Source: an uncultured Bacteroidia bacterium (GTDB lineage: Bacteria; Bacteroidota; Bacteroidia; Bacteroidales; F082). From it: a DNA stretch of 64,000 bases. Below are positions 25,589 to 34,532 of this stretch, in pieces; within the stretch, counting starts at the first letter, position 1, and every line of letters begins with the position of its first letter. The notes below the pieces were generated by a model. The model searched no databases. It was not told the DNA's origin and saw nothing but the letters and a program-made list of their open reading frames with translations. The stretch covers positions 1,302,001 to 1,366,000 of the forward strand of contig CACYHP010000001.1 in assembly GCA_902774295.1 (NCBI GenBank), written 5' to 3'. Both the position numbers and the translations under genes were made by a program.

Positions 25589-26131
25589 ATGGCAAAAGAA
25601 AATATAAATATCGGATTATTCGGTGAAACAGCCGTAACACTTGAATTGATTAAACTGGGCTATGATGTTATTAACATTAATAGTTCTATTCAAAATTATA
25701 AAAATGCTGATTTGATTGTCATGAATTCCAAAACTGGTAAAAGTACGATGCTTCAAGTCAAATGTGGAACTACAAAGAATATTTTAGTTGGCTTTACATC
25801 TGAACTTGATGGTATTATTCCTGATCTTGACGAAAAAATAATATGCCCTTGGGTGTTTGTTAAAGTTGATGATAATTATAATACAGAATTCTATGTTTTA
25901 TCGGCTGAAGAAGCGAAGACACTGATAAAAGCAGGAAACGACTGGTATGTTCATGGTTTTAATCGCCATCTAAAAAGCAAGCCTGTTGTTGGAATGGAAA
26001 TTTTATGGCTTAAAGGGGAAAACACAAAGGCATCGGCGACGAATCTTAAAATTCAACACAAGGCTTTTAATAATCCATTGGGGCACAATTCTGAAAACAG
26101 ATGGGATAAAATTAAAAGTTTATTGGAATAA
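25589..26131 (+). CDS. Predicted PD-(D/E)XK-fold nuclease-like protein
   Basis: 180 residues, cytoplasmic. The first 60 residues have the core layout of the PD-(D/E)XK superfamily: an early Glu in GLFGETAVTLELIKLGYDV (E13), then YKNADLIVM (D41) and the strand MLQVKCG with Q56-V57-K58. This E...D...QxK pattern is typical of small Holliday-resolvase-like and restriction-like nucleases. The rest is unassigned. It is first in a tight operon: the WYL regulator starts one base after the stop. Codon use is AT-rich. It may be the effector of a small defence operon; that is inference. Confidence 0.6.
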   Translation: MAKENINIGLFGETAVTLELIKLGYDVININSSIQNYKNADLIVMNSKTGKSTMLQVKCGTTKNILVGFTSELDGIIPDLDEKIICPWVFVKVDDNYNTEFYVLSAEEAKTLIKAGNDWYVHGFNRHLKSKPVVGMEILWLKGENTKASATNLKIQHKAFNNPLGHNSENRWDKIKSLLE

Positions 26132-26132
26132 T

Positions 26133-27047
26133 ATGTCAAAAAACCTCTTAAATAAATACGTTTGGCTCGTTGAGACGATTTACAAGGCGAAGTATATTTC
26201 CCTTGAGGAAATAAACAAACTTTGGCTAGAGGAGGATATGAGCGAGGGCTTAGAGATTCCTCGTAAGACTTTTAATACGTGGAAAAACCAAGCGGAGGAG
26301 TTGTTTGGAATTAATATCAATTGCGAACGCAAAGGCGGATATCATTATTATATTGAAAACGCTGACGACATCAAAAATGGTGGATTTCGAAATTGGTTGC
26401 TCGAATCAGTGTCGGTTGGCAATTTGCTACTTGAAAACAAAAGTCTAAGTAGTCGCATCATGCTCGAGAATGTGCCGTCAGGGAAGGAGTATCTGGCTCG
26501 AATCCTTGAAGCGATGAAGAAAAGCGAAGTTCTCGAAATTACTTATAAAAGCTATTGGGAAGACGACGAAAAGACTTTAAAAGTTGCCCCGTATTGTGTG
26601 AAATTGTTCCGTCAGCGATGGTATATGGCGGCACGGCGGCTTTTTGACGATAAAATCAGGATTTATTCTCTCGACAGAATTAGACAAATGTCAGTTACGT
26701 CTGAAAATTTCACATATCCAGATGACTTTAGTCCAGAGAATTATTTTGACGGTTTCTTTGGTATAATCAACAGTAAGGATGTTCCTGTAGAAACAGTGGT
26801 ACTGAAAGTAGATGCAGGTCAGGCTAATTATATGAGGGCATTGCCGTTGCATTCGTCACAAAAAGAGGTGGAACGTAATATATTCGGTAGCATATTCACT
26901 TTAAAAATTCGTCCGACATCCGATTTTATTCAAGAAATTCTATGGAATGGCGATTCTGTTGAAGTACTTGAACCTCAATGGCTTCGAATTGAAATGGCTG
27001 GAATTGTCAAACGTTTGTGGGATAAATACAAAATTAAGAGAAAATGA
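26133..27047 (+). CDS. WYL-domain transcriptional regulator
   Basis: 304 residues from the ATG at 26133, one base after the nuclease gene stop. The N-terminus is a winged-helix-like region (YVWLVETIYKAKYISLEEIN..W, IPRKTFNTWKNQAEELFGI). A WYL domain covers about residues 130-215 (LEITYKSYWEDDEKTLKVAPYCV, RQRWYMAARRL, IRIYSLDRI), followed by the WYL C-terminal extension. WYL proteins sense nucleic-acid ligands and often regulate phage-defence loci such as BREX and CBASS. The gene overlaps the exonuclease gene by four bases (ATGA), so all three are probably co-translated. Confidence 0.85.
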   Translation: MSKNLLNKYVWLVETIYKAKYISLEEINKLWLEEDMSEGLEIPRKTFNTWKNQAEELFGININCERKGGYHYYIENADDIKNGGFRNWLLESVSVGNLLLENKSLSSRIMLENVPSGKEYLARILEAMKKSEVLEITYKSYWEDDEKTLKVAPYCVKLFRQRWYMAARRLFDDKIRIYSLDRIRQMSVTSENFTYPDDFSPENYFDGFFGIINSKDVPVETVVLKVDAGQANYMRALPLHSSQKEVERNIFGSIFTLKIRPTSDFIQEILWNGDSVEVLEPQWLRIEMAGIVKRLWDKYKIKRK

Positions 27048-27538
27048 AAGACTTCGCCGCTATAGATTTCGAAACCGCCAACTGCGAGCCGACAAGTGTT
27101 TGCAGCGTGGGAATTGTTGTAGTTCGTGATGGCATATTTACTGACAGTTTTTATTCGTTGATTCAGCCGGAGCCGAATTACTATAATTATTGGAACACCC
27201 GAGTGCATGGTTTGACTCAGCGTGATACCGAGGATGCGCTGGTGTTTCCATACGTCTGGGAACAGATTGAGCCGCTCATTGAAGGTTTGCCGCTCGTGGC
27301 TCACAACAGTCCGTTTGACGAGGGATGCCTGAAGGCTGTTTTCCGTTGTTATCAAATGGATTACCCTGATTATCAGTTCTTTTGCACTTGCAGGGCATCA
27401 AGAAAACATTTCGGCAAATTGCTTCCGAACCATCAGCTTCATACAGTTGCGGAAGCCTGTGGCTATCGTCTTGAAAATCATCACAATGCGCTGGCAGATG
27501 CAGAAGCTTGCGCTTGGATAGCAAGAGAGTTGCTCTAA
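27044..27538 (+). CDS. DEDDh 3'-5' exonuclease (DnaQ-like)
   Basis: 164 residues, a single exonuclease domain. Exo I DFETAN (D8, E10), Exo II HNSPFD, Exo III HNALADAEA with the catalytic His and Asp. The fold removes nucleotides from DNA or RNA 3' ends. Coupled to the WYL gene by an ATGA overlap, it is last in the nuclease-WYL-exonuclease operon and ends at a terminator shared with rpsP. It could be a general repair enzyme rather than part of a defence module. Confidence 0.88.
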   Translation: MKDFAAIDFETANCEPTSVCSVGIVVVRDGIFTDSFYSLIQPEPNYYNYWNTRVHGLTQRDTEDALVFPYVWEQIEPLIEGLPLVAHNSPFDEGCLKAVFRCYQMDYPDYQFFCTCRASRKHFGKLLPNHQLHTVAEACGYRLENHHNALADAEACAWIARELL

Positions 27539-27542
27539 ACTA

Positions 27543-27570
27543 AAAAAGCACCGGTTTCCCAGTGCTTTTT
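27543..27570. terminator. Bidirectional terminator
   Basis: AAAAAGCAC (27543-27551) and GTGCTTTTT (27562-27570) between the convergent exonuclease and rpsP genes. Confidence 0.85.
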
Positions 27571-27595
27571 GTTGTTTTTGAATCTTTCGAAACTA

Positions 27596-28159
27596 TTAAG
27601 CTTCGGTCTCAGCTGGTGCTTCCTCAGCTGCCGGTGCCTCTTCTGCAGGGGCTTCCTCTGCGTTTTCAGCTGCTGCTGCGGCTGCTGCCTGTGCTGCGAG
27701 CTCTGCCTTCTTCTTGGCAATCTCCTCAGCGCGAGCGGCGTTAACCTTGCTCTCAGCTTCGATTCTAGCCTTCTGGTCAGCTTTCTTCTTGTCGGCTTTT
27801 GCCTTGATTTCGCTAGCTAACTTGGCTTCTTTTTCTTTCATCCATGTCTGGAACTTGACCTCAGCCTGCTCCTCTGTCATAGCGCCCTTCTGAACACCAA
27901 TCATGAGGTGCTTCTTGAGCATGACACCCTTCTTCGAAAGGATTGAACGGACTGTGTCGGTTGGCTGAGCACCCTTGTTTAACCAATCAAGAGCTTTGTC
28001 AAAATTAAGATTGATCTCAGCTGGAACTGCTACAGGATTGTAAGTTCCGATTTTTTCAATAAATCTACCATCACGAGGTGCGCGACCGTCTGCAATTACA
28101 ATGTGATAGAAAGGCTGACCCTTTTTACCATGTCTCTGTAATCTGATTTTTGCTGGCAT
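27596..28159 (-). CDS. rpsP: 30S ribosomal protein S16 with long Ala/Glu tail
   Basis: 187 residues; the S16 core is residues 1-85 ([33 protein letters not shown]). An extra C-terminal part follows: a Lys/Ala/Glu-rich helix and a tail of Ala runs and EEAPA repeats. Bacteroidetes S16 proteins are typically extended like this, while E. coli S16 has 82 residues. It binds 16S rRNA during 30S assembly. Here it is a single-gene unit separated from trmD-rplS by about 24 kb. Confidence 0.97.
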   Translation of the reverse strand: MPAKIRLQRHGKKGQPFYHIVIADGRAPRDGRFIEKIGTYNPVAVPAEINLNFDKALDWLNKGAQPTDTVRSILSKKGVMLKKHLMIGVQKGAMTEEQAEVKFQTWMKEKEAKLASEIKAKADKKKADQKARIEAESKVNAARAEEIAKKKAELAAQAAAAAAAENAEEAPAEEAPAAEEAPAETEA

Positions 28160-28221
28160 AAAATTACTTTTTTAATTGATTTATAATTAGTTAACTCAAA
28201 CCTACCCGAGGTTTGCGGGTG

Positions 28222-28229
28222 CAAAAGTA
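28222..28229 (-). promoter_or_regulatory. -7 promoter element for rpsP
   Basis: Reads TACTTTTG on the minus strand, about 62 bases before the rpsP ATG. An ACCCG/CGGGT inverted repeat (28204-28220) lies at the start of the expected leader. Confidence 0.6.
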
Positions 28230-28339
28230 CAAAAATTTTCAACATCAACAACATTTTCATGAAAATATTTATATAAATCTTTGATTCTCAAACCATTTAA
28301 AAATTTTAAAAATTAATGACATTTTTCCAAAATTTTCCT

Positions 28340-28347
28340 TATCTTTG
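28340..28347 (+). promoter_or_regulatory. -7 promoter element for dnaE
   Basis: TATCTTTG, 109 bases before the dnaE ATG. The leader ends in the GCTAATR repeat tract at 28413-28455. Confidence 0.5.
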
Positions 28348-28412
28348 AAAGTTGATTTCATCGCAAAAATATCATTGATTTTCAATGATAAATTAAATAA
28401 TAATCGCCGACA

Positions 28413-28455
28413 GCTAATGGCTAATAGCTAATAGCTAATGGCTAAAGACTAAAAA
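28413..28455 (+). repeat. GCTAATR-type tandem repeat in the dnaE leader (family D-like)
   Basis: Five or so imperfect units (GCTAATGGCTAATAGCTAAT, then GGCTAAAGACTAA) run up to the dnaE ATG. The composition is like one arm of the TTAG/CTAA hairpins at 619 and 1305. They replace any obvious ribosome-binding site. Confidence 0.6.
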
Positions 28456-28456
28456 T

Positions 28457-31400
28457 ATGTTTCTGATTTTTGACACCGAAACGACAGGCTTGCCACTGCT
28501 GAAAAACGCCCCGCTGACCAACTTCGACAACTGGCCACGAATGGTCCAGATTGCATGGCAGCTGCATGACGAGCTCGGTAATTTCGTCGAAGCTCAGAAT
28601 CATATAGTGCGCCCCGATGGCTTCGAGATTCCTATCAACGCCAAGATGGTGCACGGCATCTCTACCGAATATGCCCTCGAACACGGCGAGCCGCTTACCG
28701 ACGTGCTGAACATGTTCCTCGAAGCAGCCAAGAAGGCGAAATACCTCGTCGGTCATAACATTAACTTCGATCTGAGCATAGTCGGATGCGAGTTTTTACG
28801 CGACCGTGGCGAGAACCCGCTGCCGAATTGGAGGGTTGTCGATACTTGTACCGAAAAGACCGCCGAATATTGTAAGTTCCCAGGAGGTAGTCACGGACGT
28901 TTCAAACTGCCTAAACTTATTGATTTTCACAAACTTCTGTTTGGCGAAGATTTTAGCTCTGCTCATAACGCCTGCGCAGATGTGGAGGCTACAGCACGCG
29001 TATTCCTTGAATGCGTCCGTCTCGGAGTGCTTGATAATGCTGATATTCCGGAAGGTGAGGAGTTCTTCAAAAAGTTCCGTGAGGCGAATCCTGACGTGAT
29101 GAAAGCGGCGGGGATTGAGATAAAGCCGAACTATGAGGAGAAGGATAAGGAGGATAAAGAGGATAAGATTGCTGAAACGGCTGAAAAACCTGATGAAATC
29201 AAGTTTACGCATCTTCATGTGCACTCGCATTTTTCAATCCTAGACGGAATGTCGAAGATTCCGGATCTGGTTGATAAATGTCTCAAATATAAGATGTATG
29301 CCATGGCTCTTACCGATCATGGCAACATGTTCGGCATCAAAGAGTTGGCTGATTATTCCGATAAGGTTAACGGAAAAATTAAAGATAAGATAAAGGAGCA
29401 GGAGGCTATTTTAAAGAAGGAGGACGCGACAGAAGAGGAGAAAGCCGCTGCCAATCAGGAGATTGAGAAGTTGAATGGGCAGTTTTTCAAGCCTATTTTC
29501 GGTACCGAGGCTTACTGCGCTCCAGTGAACATCGCAAAGCGCGACGGCCGTACCGATCGTGGCTGGCACCTTATCTTATTGGCGAAGAACAAAACCGGCT
29601 ACAAAAACCTTTGTAAGCTGGCTTCAATAGCATATACTGACGGTTTCTACTACAACCCGCGTATCGACCACTCGCTTTTGGAGAAATATCACGAGGGAAT
29701 AATCGCGAGTTCGGCTTGTCTCGGTGGCGAAGTGCCGCAAAAGATCATGAACGGCGACATCAAAGGCGCGGAAGAGACGATAATGTGGTTTAAATCGCTG
29801 TTTGGCGACGATTATTATCTTGAAATTCAACGACATAAGACCGACAAGCCCGGCGGCGACACTGAAGTCTATGCACGTCAGGTGGAGGTCAATAAGGTGA
29901 TTTTGGAGTTGGCTAAGAAGACCAATACCAAGGTCATCTGCACCAACGACGCACATTTCGTGGAGGAGGAACACGGCGAGGCTCACGACCGCCTCATCTG
30001 CTTAAGCACAGGCAAAGACCTCGACGACCCGACGCGAATGCATTACACCAAGCAGGAATGGCTCAAGACGCCTGAGGAGATGTATAAGATCTTCTCCGAT
30101 GTGCCTGAAGCCCTTGCAAACACTATGGAAATCGCCGACAAGGTGGAGTCGTATTCAATCAACTCCGACCCGATAATGCCGGAGTTCGACATCCCGAAAG
30201 AGTTCGGAACTGTTGAGGAATACAAGAAAAAATTCACCGAAGAAGACCTGTTCAACGAGTTTACGCGCAACGAACACGGCGAGGTGGTGATGAGTCAGGA
30301 GGCGGCAGAGAAGAAGATCAAGAAAATGGGCGGCTACAAGAAGCTGTACCGCATCAAACTTGAAGCCGACTACCTTGCGAAACTGGCTTGGGAAGGCGCT
30401 AAGATGCGCTACGGTGAAAACCTCACCGACGAGCAGAAAGAACGTATCATCTTCGAGCTGCACACCATGAAATCGATGGGATTTCCTGGTTACTTCCTCA
30501 TCGTTGCTGATTATATCCGTGGTGCTCGTGAGGAACTGGGCGTTTCTGTCGGTCCGGGTCGTGGCTCAGCTGCCGGCTCTGTGGTGGCTTACTGCTTGAA
30601 AATCACTGATGTGGACCCGCTGAAATACGACTTGCTGTTTGAGCGTTTCCTTAACCCTGACCGTATCTCACTGCCTGATATCGACGTCGACTTCGATGAT
30701 GACGGACGTGGCAAGGTCCTCGACTGGATCACGCAGAAATATGGCAAGGAAAAGGTGGCGCATATCATCACCTACGGCACTATGGCTGCGAAATCGGCCA
30801 TTCAGGATGTGAGCCGCGTGCAGAAGATTCCGCTTTCGGAAGTTGCAACGATAAAGAGTTTCATCCCTGACCGCAGTTTCCCTGATAATATTAAGGATGA
30901 GAAGGGTAAGTCGCCGAAGGTGAACCTCAAGAACTGCTATAAATACGTTCCTGAGCTGAAGAATATGCTTAACGGCGAAGATGAGAACGTGTCGTCGATG
31001 CTGACGTATGCGAGCGAGCTTGAGGATACAAACCGTCAGGTTGGAATCCATGCCTGCGGCGTCATCATCGGTGCTGACGATTTGACGAAGTTTGCGCCGG
31101 TTTGTACCATCAAAGATAAAGATACAGGCGAGGATGTGCTTGTCACTCAATACGATGGACACGTCGTCGAGAATGTCGGTCTCATCAAGATGGACTTCCT
31201 TGGCTTGAAGACCTTGACGCAGATCAAAGACGCCCTCGCTAATATCAAGAAAACTCACGGCATCGACCTCGATATAGACCATATCCCGATTGACGATAAG
31301 GATACTTTTGCATTGTTCAGCTCGGGCAATACCATCGGAACGTTCCAGTTTGAATCTGCGGGCATGCAGAAATATCTGAAAGAGCTGCAACCGACGGTGT

Positions 31401-33034
31401 TTGAAGACCTTATCGCTATGAACGCCCTCTATCGTCCGGGCCCGATGGATTACATCCCGAAGTTCATCGCGCGTAAGCAGGGCAGGGAGCCGATAGAATA
31501 CGACTTCCCGGAGATGGAGAAATATCTCAAGGATACCTACGGCGTCACCGTCTATCAGGAGCAGGTGATGCTTCTGTCACGACAGCTTGCCAACTTCACT
31601 CGTGGCGAGTCGGATACCCTGCGTAAAGCAATGGGTAAGAAGCAGATAGCCAAGATGATGGAGCTCAAAGACAAGTTCATGAAACAAGGTCAGGAGCTCG
31701 GCCACGACGCGAAGATTCTTGAAAAGATTTGGAACGACTGGGAGAAGTTCGCTTCGTACGCGTTCAATAAATCGCACGCCACATGTTATTCGTGGGTGGC
31801 TTATCAGACCGCATATCTGAAGGCGCATTATCCTGCGGAGTTTATGGCTGCTGTTTTGAATTCGAGCATCCGCGACGCCGAGGAGGTTATCTTCATGCTT
31901 GACGAATGTAAGAGGATGAAAATCAATGTGTTGCCACCGAATGTCAATAAGTCGGAATATAAGTTCACTGTTGATGAAAACGGTAATATCTACTATGGCT
32001 TTGGCGGTATCAAAGGCATTGGTGAGGTGGCCGATGCAATAAAAGCTGAACGCGAGGCCAATGGCCGTTTTACCAGTTTTGCCGATTTCATGGCCAGGGT
32101 GGGGGCGAAGAGCCTTAACAGAAAGGTGCTGGAACAGCTTGCAAGAGCAGGCGCTTTCAGCGACTTCACCGAGTTGCACCGTGCCGCATATTTCTACATC
32201 GCTCCAGGCGAGAAGATGAACTTCATCGAGAAGTCGATAAAGCAGGTGAATGCCAGCAACGAACGCAAAAACAATGCACAAATCGACCTCTTCGGTGAGC
32301 TCGAGGCTGCAGGCGGTGACGATTTGTTCAAACTCGACATCCCTGATTGCGAGCGCTGGTCGAACATCAAGATGCTTGACGAGGAAAAAGAAGCCATCGG
32401 ATTCTACCTCAGCTCGCATCCGCTTGACGCATACGAATATACAATCAGGTATTTCGTCGACACCAAGCTCGAAAACCTGCAGAATGTGATTGAGACAAAG
32501 AAAGGTACGACGATTCATATCGCTGGAATAGTTACCAATTCGGCCGAGATGACTTCAAAAGCCGGCAAGCCTTTTGGTAAGTATGTCATTGAGGATCAGA
32601 CGAGTAGCTATGACTTTGCGTTGTTTGGCGAGACATATTTGAAATATCATCATCTGTTTGTCCTAGGAACACCTTTATATATTACAGGAATTGTCCAGGA
32701 GCCGTACTACAACAGGGATTTGCCGGATGACAAGAAACGTCCGAACGAGTTGAAAGTTCTGGAAGTCAAGCTTCTTGAAGAGATTTTCGAGAAATCAAAG
32801 CGTGAAGCTAAATTTGTATTGGATATCAATAAACTAAATAGCGAAAATGTTAAAGATATCATTGATATCATCAAAGAAAATCCTGGAAATCAACCGTTCT
32901 CGATGCTTTTGGTCGACAAAGAGCACAACATGACATGCTCGACTCATCCTGAGAAAGGCAAGATCAACGCGGAGGCAGTTTTCAAAAAAATGAACAATTA
33001 TAGCGATTTTGTAACTTACGATTTATTAAAATAA
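28457..33034 (+). CDS. dnaE: DNA polymerase III alpha subunit with fused N-terminal DEDDh exonuclease
   Basis: 1525 residues. Residues 1-190 are a DnaQ-like proofreading exonuclease (FDTETTGLP; HNINFD; HNACADVEA). A charged linker rich in Lys/Asp/Glu (about 215-245) leads to the PHP domain (HLHVHSHFS near 252) and the polymerase core (GPGRGSAAGSVV; catalytic LPDIDVDFDDDGRG near 742; YQEQVM), then helix-hairpin-helix and OB-fold parts (IHIAGIVTNSAEM). It is the replicative polymerase; the fusion puts proofreading on the same chain. It is about 360 residues longer than E. coli DnaE. Confidence 0.96.
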   Translation: MFLIFDTETTGLPLLKNAPLTNFDNWPRMVQIAWQLHDELGNFVEAQNHIVRPDGFEIPINAKMVHGISTEYALEHGEPLTDVLNMFLEAAKKAKYLVGHNINFDLSIVGCEFLRDRGENPLPNWRVVDTCTEKTAEYCKFPGGSHGRFKLPKLIDFHKLLFGEDFSSAHNACADVEATARVFLECVRLGVLDNADIPEGEEFFKKFREANPDVMKAAGIEIKPNYEEKDKEDKEDKIAETAEKPDEIKFTHLHVHSHFSILDGMSKIPDLVDKCLKYKMYAMALTDHGNMFGIKELADYSDKVNGKIKDKIKEQEAILKKEDATEEEKAAANQEIEKLNGQFFKPIFGTEAYCAPVNIAKRDGRTDRGWHLILLAKNKTGYKNLCKLASIAYTDGFYYNPRIDHSLLEKYHEGIIASSACLGGEVPQKIMNGDIKGAEETIMWFKSLFGDDYYLEIQRHKTDKPGGDTEVYARQVEVNKVILELAKKTNTKVICTNDAHFVEEEHGEAHDRLICLSTGKDLDDPTRMHYTKQEWLKTPEEMYKIFSDVPEALANTMEIADKVESYSINSDPIMPEFDIPKEFGTVEEYKKKFTEEDLFNEFTRNEHGEVVMSQEAAEKKIKKMGGYKKLYRIKLEADYLAKLAWEGAKMRYGENLTDEQKERIIFELHTMKSMGFPGYFLIVADYIRGAREELGVSVGPGRGSAAGSVVAYCLKITDVDPLKYDLLFERFLNPDRISLPDIDVDFDDDGRGKVLDWITQKYGKEKVAHIITYGTMAAKSAIQDVSRVQKIPLSEVATIKSFIPDRSFPDNIKDEKGKSPKVNLKNCYKYVPELKNMLNGEDENVSSMLTYASELEDTNRQVGIHACGVIIGADDLTKFAPVCTIKDKDTGEDVLVTQYDGHVVENVGLIKMDFLGLKTLTQIKDALANIKKTHGIDLDIDHIPIDDKDTFALFSSGNTIGTFQFESAGMQKYLKELQPTVFEDLIAMNALYRPGPMDYIPKFIARKQGREPIEYDFPEMEKYLKDTYGVTVYQEQVMLLSRQLANFTRGESDTLRKAMGKKQIAKMMELKDKFMKQGQELGHDAKILEKIWNDWEKFASYAFNKSHATCYSWVAYQTAYLKAHYPAEFMAAVLNSSIRDAEEVIFMLDECKRMKINVLPPNVNKSEYKFTVDENGNIYYGFGGIKGIGEVADAIKAEREANGRFTSFADFMARVGAKSLNRKVLEQLARAGAFSDFTELHRAAYFYIAPGEKMNFIEKSIKQVNASNERKNNAQIDLFGELEAAGGDDLFKLDIPDCERWSNIKMLDEEKEAIGFYLSSHPLDAYEYTIRYFVDTKLENLQNVIETKKGTTIHIAGIVTNSAEMTSKAGKPFGKYVIEDQTSSYDFALFGETYLKYHHLFVLGTPLYITGIVQEPYYNRDLPDDKKRPNELKVLEVKLLEEIFEKSKREAKFVLDINKLNSENVKDIIDIIKENPGNQPFSMLLVDKEHNMTCSTHPEKGKINAEAVFKKMNNYSDFVTYDLLK

Positions 33035-33035
33035 T

Positions 33036-33043
33036 TATCTTTG
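33036..33043 (+). promoter_or_regulatory. -7 promoter element for trxA
   Basis: TATCTTTG, two bases after the dnaE stop and 36 before the trxA ATG. Confidence 0.6.
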
Positions 33044-33078
33044 CAAAAAATTGATTAAAAATTTAAACATTTAAAATT

Positions 33079-33396
33079 ATGGCAGTACATATCACAGAAC
33101 AGAACTTCGAGGAAGAAGTCTTGAAGTCGGAACTCCCAGTAATGGTTGACTTTGGCGCAACATGGTGCGGTCCTTGCCGCATGATTGCTCCTTATATGGA
33201 TCAGATCTCTGACGAATATGCCGGAAAGGCAAAAGTGGCAAAAGTCGACGTCGACGAATGCCCAGGTATCTCAGCAAAATATGGCATCAGAAACGTGCCT
33301 ACAGTGTTGTTCTTCAAGAACGGCGAAGTGGCTGAGAAACACGTCGGTGGCGCCCCAAAAGCAGTGTTCGAGGACAAACTGAAGAAGTTTATTTAA
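33079..33396 (+). CDS. trxA: Thioredoxin
   Basis: 105 residues, with no signal peptide, so cytoplasmic. Active site ATWCGPCRM (Cys about 32 and 35), buried DFGA Asp, and the cis-proline RNVPTVLFF. It reduces protein disulfides with electrons from thioredoxin reductase. It has its own promoter after dnaE and is followed by a two-armed repeat. Confidence 0.96.
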   Translation: MAVHITEQNFEEEVLKSELPVMVDFGATWCGPCRMIAPYMDQISDEYAGKAKVAKVDVDECPGISAKYGIRNVPTVLFFKNGEVAEKHVGGAPKAVFEDKLKKFI

Positions 33397-33413
33397 GGCT
33401 ATAAGCTTTAGTC

Positions 33414-33525
33414 GTCATTTCGAGCGTAACGAAGTGAAGTCGAGAAATCTTTTTTATTCCGATGCTTGTTGATAAAGAGGATTTCTCCATTTCGCTCCAT
33501 TTCATTACGCTTCAGTCGAAATGAC
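33414..33525. repeat. Repeat family A, two-armed copy
   Basis: Left arm GTCATTTCGAGCGTAACGAA to GAGAAATC, right arm GATTTCTCC to CAGTCGAAATGAC, about 112 bases in all. It fills the gap between trxA and the DUF58 gene; the right arm ends five bases before the DUF58 ATG. Confidence 0.8.
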
Positions 33526-33530
33526 GAAAG

Positions 33531-34466
33531 ATGAACATGTCATTAGAAAAATCAAATATCGCGCCTCTTGGAAGTCTTGAGTTCCACGCCCGGCAGATTG
33601 TCGAGGGTTTCATCACAGGACTTCACAAGAGTCCGTTTCATGGGTTTTCAGTCGAGTTTGCGGAACATCGCTTGTATAACACCGGCGAGCCGATCCGTAA
33701 TATCGACTGGAAGCTTTATGGACGAACCGAAAAACTGTTTGTGAAACGTTATGAGGAGGAGACCAACCTCCGTTGCCAGCTTGTGATTGACACAAGTTCG
33801 AGCATGTATTTCCCTGTAAAACAAAAAATTGACTATCAGAATCCTAACAAGCTGTGGTTTTCAGTTTACAGTGCCGCCTCTTTGATGGAGCTGATGCGCC
33901 GCCAGCGTGATGCTGTGGGCTTGGATTTGTTTGACGATGACATCACGATTCACACTGACGCGAAGCTTTCTCCAGTGCATATCAATATGATTTACAACGA
34001 GATGGAGAAGCTTTTGCTGCCTTACGATAAGAGTCAAAAACAAACAACCAATGCGACAGCCTGTCTGCATAAGATAGCCGAGATGACGCACAAACGCTCT
34101 CTGGTCATCATTTTTAGCGACATGATCGACAGCCTTGAGTCGCATGACGATTTGTTTGCAGCGCTTGAGCATCTGCGCTACAACAAACATGAGGTGGTGC
34201 TGTTCCATGTCCACGACGGTCTGCTCGAGCAGAAACTCGAGTTTGAGAACCGTCCATATCGTTTTGTCGACCTCGAATCAGGTGATGTCGTGAAACTCAA
34301 CCCGACAGAGGTTAAGGAGAAATACGAGCAAATCATGAAGTCGCGCAAAGACGAGCTTTTGCGCCATTGTTACCAATACCAAATCGACTACGTTGAAGCT
34401 GACATCAACAAACTGTATGACCAAGTGTTGACAACTTATCTTATCAAAAGGCAGAAGCTATATTAA
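33531..34466 (+). CDS. DUF58 domain protein (VWA-like)
   Basis: 311 residues, without membrane helices. Residues about 45-75 hold the DUF58 core (EFAEHRLYNTGEPIRNIDWK, RTEKLFVKRYEEE), followed by a VWA-like fold with a MIDAS-type motif DTSSSM (about 84-89). DUF58 proteins normally pair with MoxR AAA ATPases as metal-insertion or folding chaperones; no MoxR gene is adjacent here. A second ATG two codons in (33537) is an alternative start. The upstream 112-base repeat lies between it and trxA. Confidence 0.88.
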   Translation: MNMSLEKSNIAPLGSLEFHARQIVEGFITGLHKSPFHGFSVEFAEHRLYNTGEPIRNIDWKLYGRTEKLFVKRYEEETNLRCQLVIDTSSSMYFPVKQKIDYQNPNKLWFSVYSAASLMELMRRQRDAVGLDLFDDDITIHTDAKLSPVHINMIYNEMEKLLLPYDKSQKQTTNATACLHKIAEMTHKRSLVIIFSDMIDSLESHDDLFAALEHLRYNKHEVVLFHVHDGLLEQKLEFENRPYRFVDLESGDVVKLNPTEVKEKYEQIMKSRKDELLRHCYQYQIDYVEADINKLYDQVLTTYLIKRQKLY

Positions 34467-34471
34467 ACCAA

Positions 34472-34510
34472 GTCATTTCGACCGAAGCCGATAGGCGTAG
34501 TGGAGAAATC
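34472..34510. repeat. Repeat family A, single arm
   Basis: GTCATTTCGACCGAAGCCGA to GTGGAGAAATC, just after the DUF58 stop. Confidence 0.75.
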
Positions 34511-34532
34511 TCCTAACAAATCTAATTATTCT

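Noticed and set aside
31577..32518. 313-codon minus-strand frame opposite dnaE
   Set aside because: It is antisense to conserved DnaE sequence and shows no signal or motif.
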